Shown here piece after piece: positions 63,740 to 64,000 of a stretch of DNA of 64,000 nucleotides (within the stretch, counting starts at the first letter, position 1; each line of letters opens with the position of its first letter). This DNA is from Homarus americanus (Eukaryota > Arthropoda > Malacostraca > Decapoda > Nephropidae), in the NCBI RefSeq assembly GCF_018991925.1, contig NW_024726235.1, forward strand, positions 1,420,601-1,484,600, given 5' to 3'. The translations under genes and the position numbers were made by a program. A model generated the notes under the pieces. The model did not search any database and had not been told where the DNA came from. It saw only the letters and a list, made by a program, of their open reading frames with translations.

Positions 63740-64000
63740 TCCCTCCTTCACTTGGCATTCCTTCCCGTTCTTGGCACTGGACTCCCTCCTGCCTGGCGCC
63801 TGGTGTATGGACCCTCAGTTGGCACCAGCCCCATCGTCTGACTCCCTCTTGGCACTACCTCTTACTGCCTGGCACTCTATCTTGCTTCCTGGCGAGTCCT
63901 CTTACTGTTCGATAATCCTTCATACTGTGGCACTCCTTCATACTGTGTGGCACTCCTTCATACTGTGTGGGACGCCATCATACTGCTTGACACTCCTCCA
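63740..64000. repeat. Degenerate tandem repeat around TGGCACTCC
   Basis: Loosely spaced copies of TTGGCACT/CTGGCACTCC become regular at the end as GTGGCACTCCTTCATACTGT, with a period of about 22-25 bases. The repeat runs off the window. Confidence 0.75.

Overview
The window is nuclear DNA of an arthropod, most likely a decapod crustacean. The evidence is AT-rich introns many kilobases long, very long microsatellites (about 270 perfect CA units at the right end), many non-LTR retrotransposon fragments and terminal-inverted-repeat DNA transposons, and short runs of the arthropod telomere-type pentamer TTAGG inside one foldback element. There is no bacterial-type gene organisation. The taxon is inferred from these traits, not from a diagnostic gene.

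One host gene is clear. The minus strand carries eight exons between 57,343 and 28,642 that join in consistent phase, with GT-AG borders, into the 495 C-terminal residues of a synaptotagmin-14/16-type protein: a Ser/Glu and His/Asn-rich linker, then a C2A and a C2B domain, then a stop. Both C2 domains lack most calcium-binding aspartates, as expected for the calcium-independent Syt14/16 branch. The membrane-anchor end is missing and should lie in the last 6 kb or beyond the window. One weak candidate upstream exon is noted at 62,985-63,074.

Layout. 1-1,140: no gene seen. 1,140-7,550: three arrays of a 31-bp minisatellite separated by two near-identical copies of a 1.1-kb segment. 7,556-8,905: a Ty3/Gypsy RNase H scrap, a tRNA-like SINE head and a decayed Tc1/mariner transposase that carries an exact intron. 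9,415-16,460: pieces of at least three LINE families among GTGGTGAAG-type minisatellites. 16,460-28,640: AT-rich DNA downstream of the Syt14 stop, holding a long TA microsatellite and a pogo/Tigger remnant. 28,642-57,343: the Syt14 gene, whose introns hold three copies of a CR1-like LINE, a series of TA-flanked MITEs, a 1.6-kb hAT-like element with an 8-bp target duplication that has a second MITE nested in it, foldback elements and a Harbinger transposase remnant. 57,344-64,000: upstream DNA with a MADF-like open frame, TAA and CA microsatellites, a polypurine minisatellite and an eleven-copy 31-bp array containing TGACGTA.

The most useful observations are an in-frame tandem splice acceptor in the C2B domain, the intron in the Tc1 transposase, the dated nesting of transposons inside the Syt14 introns, and the TTAGG-bearing foldback element that interrupts the Harbinger gene.
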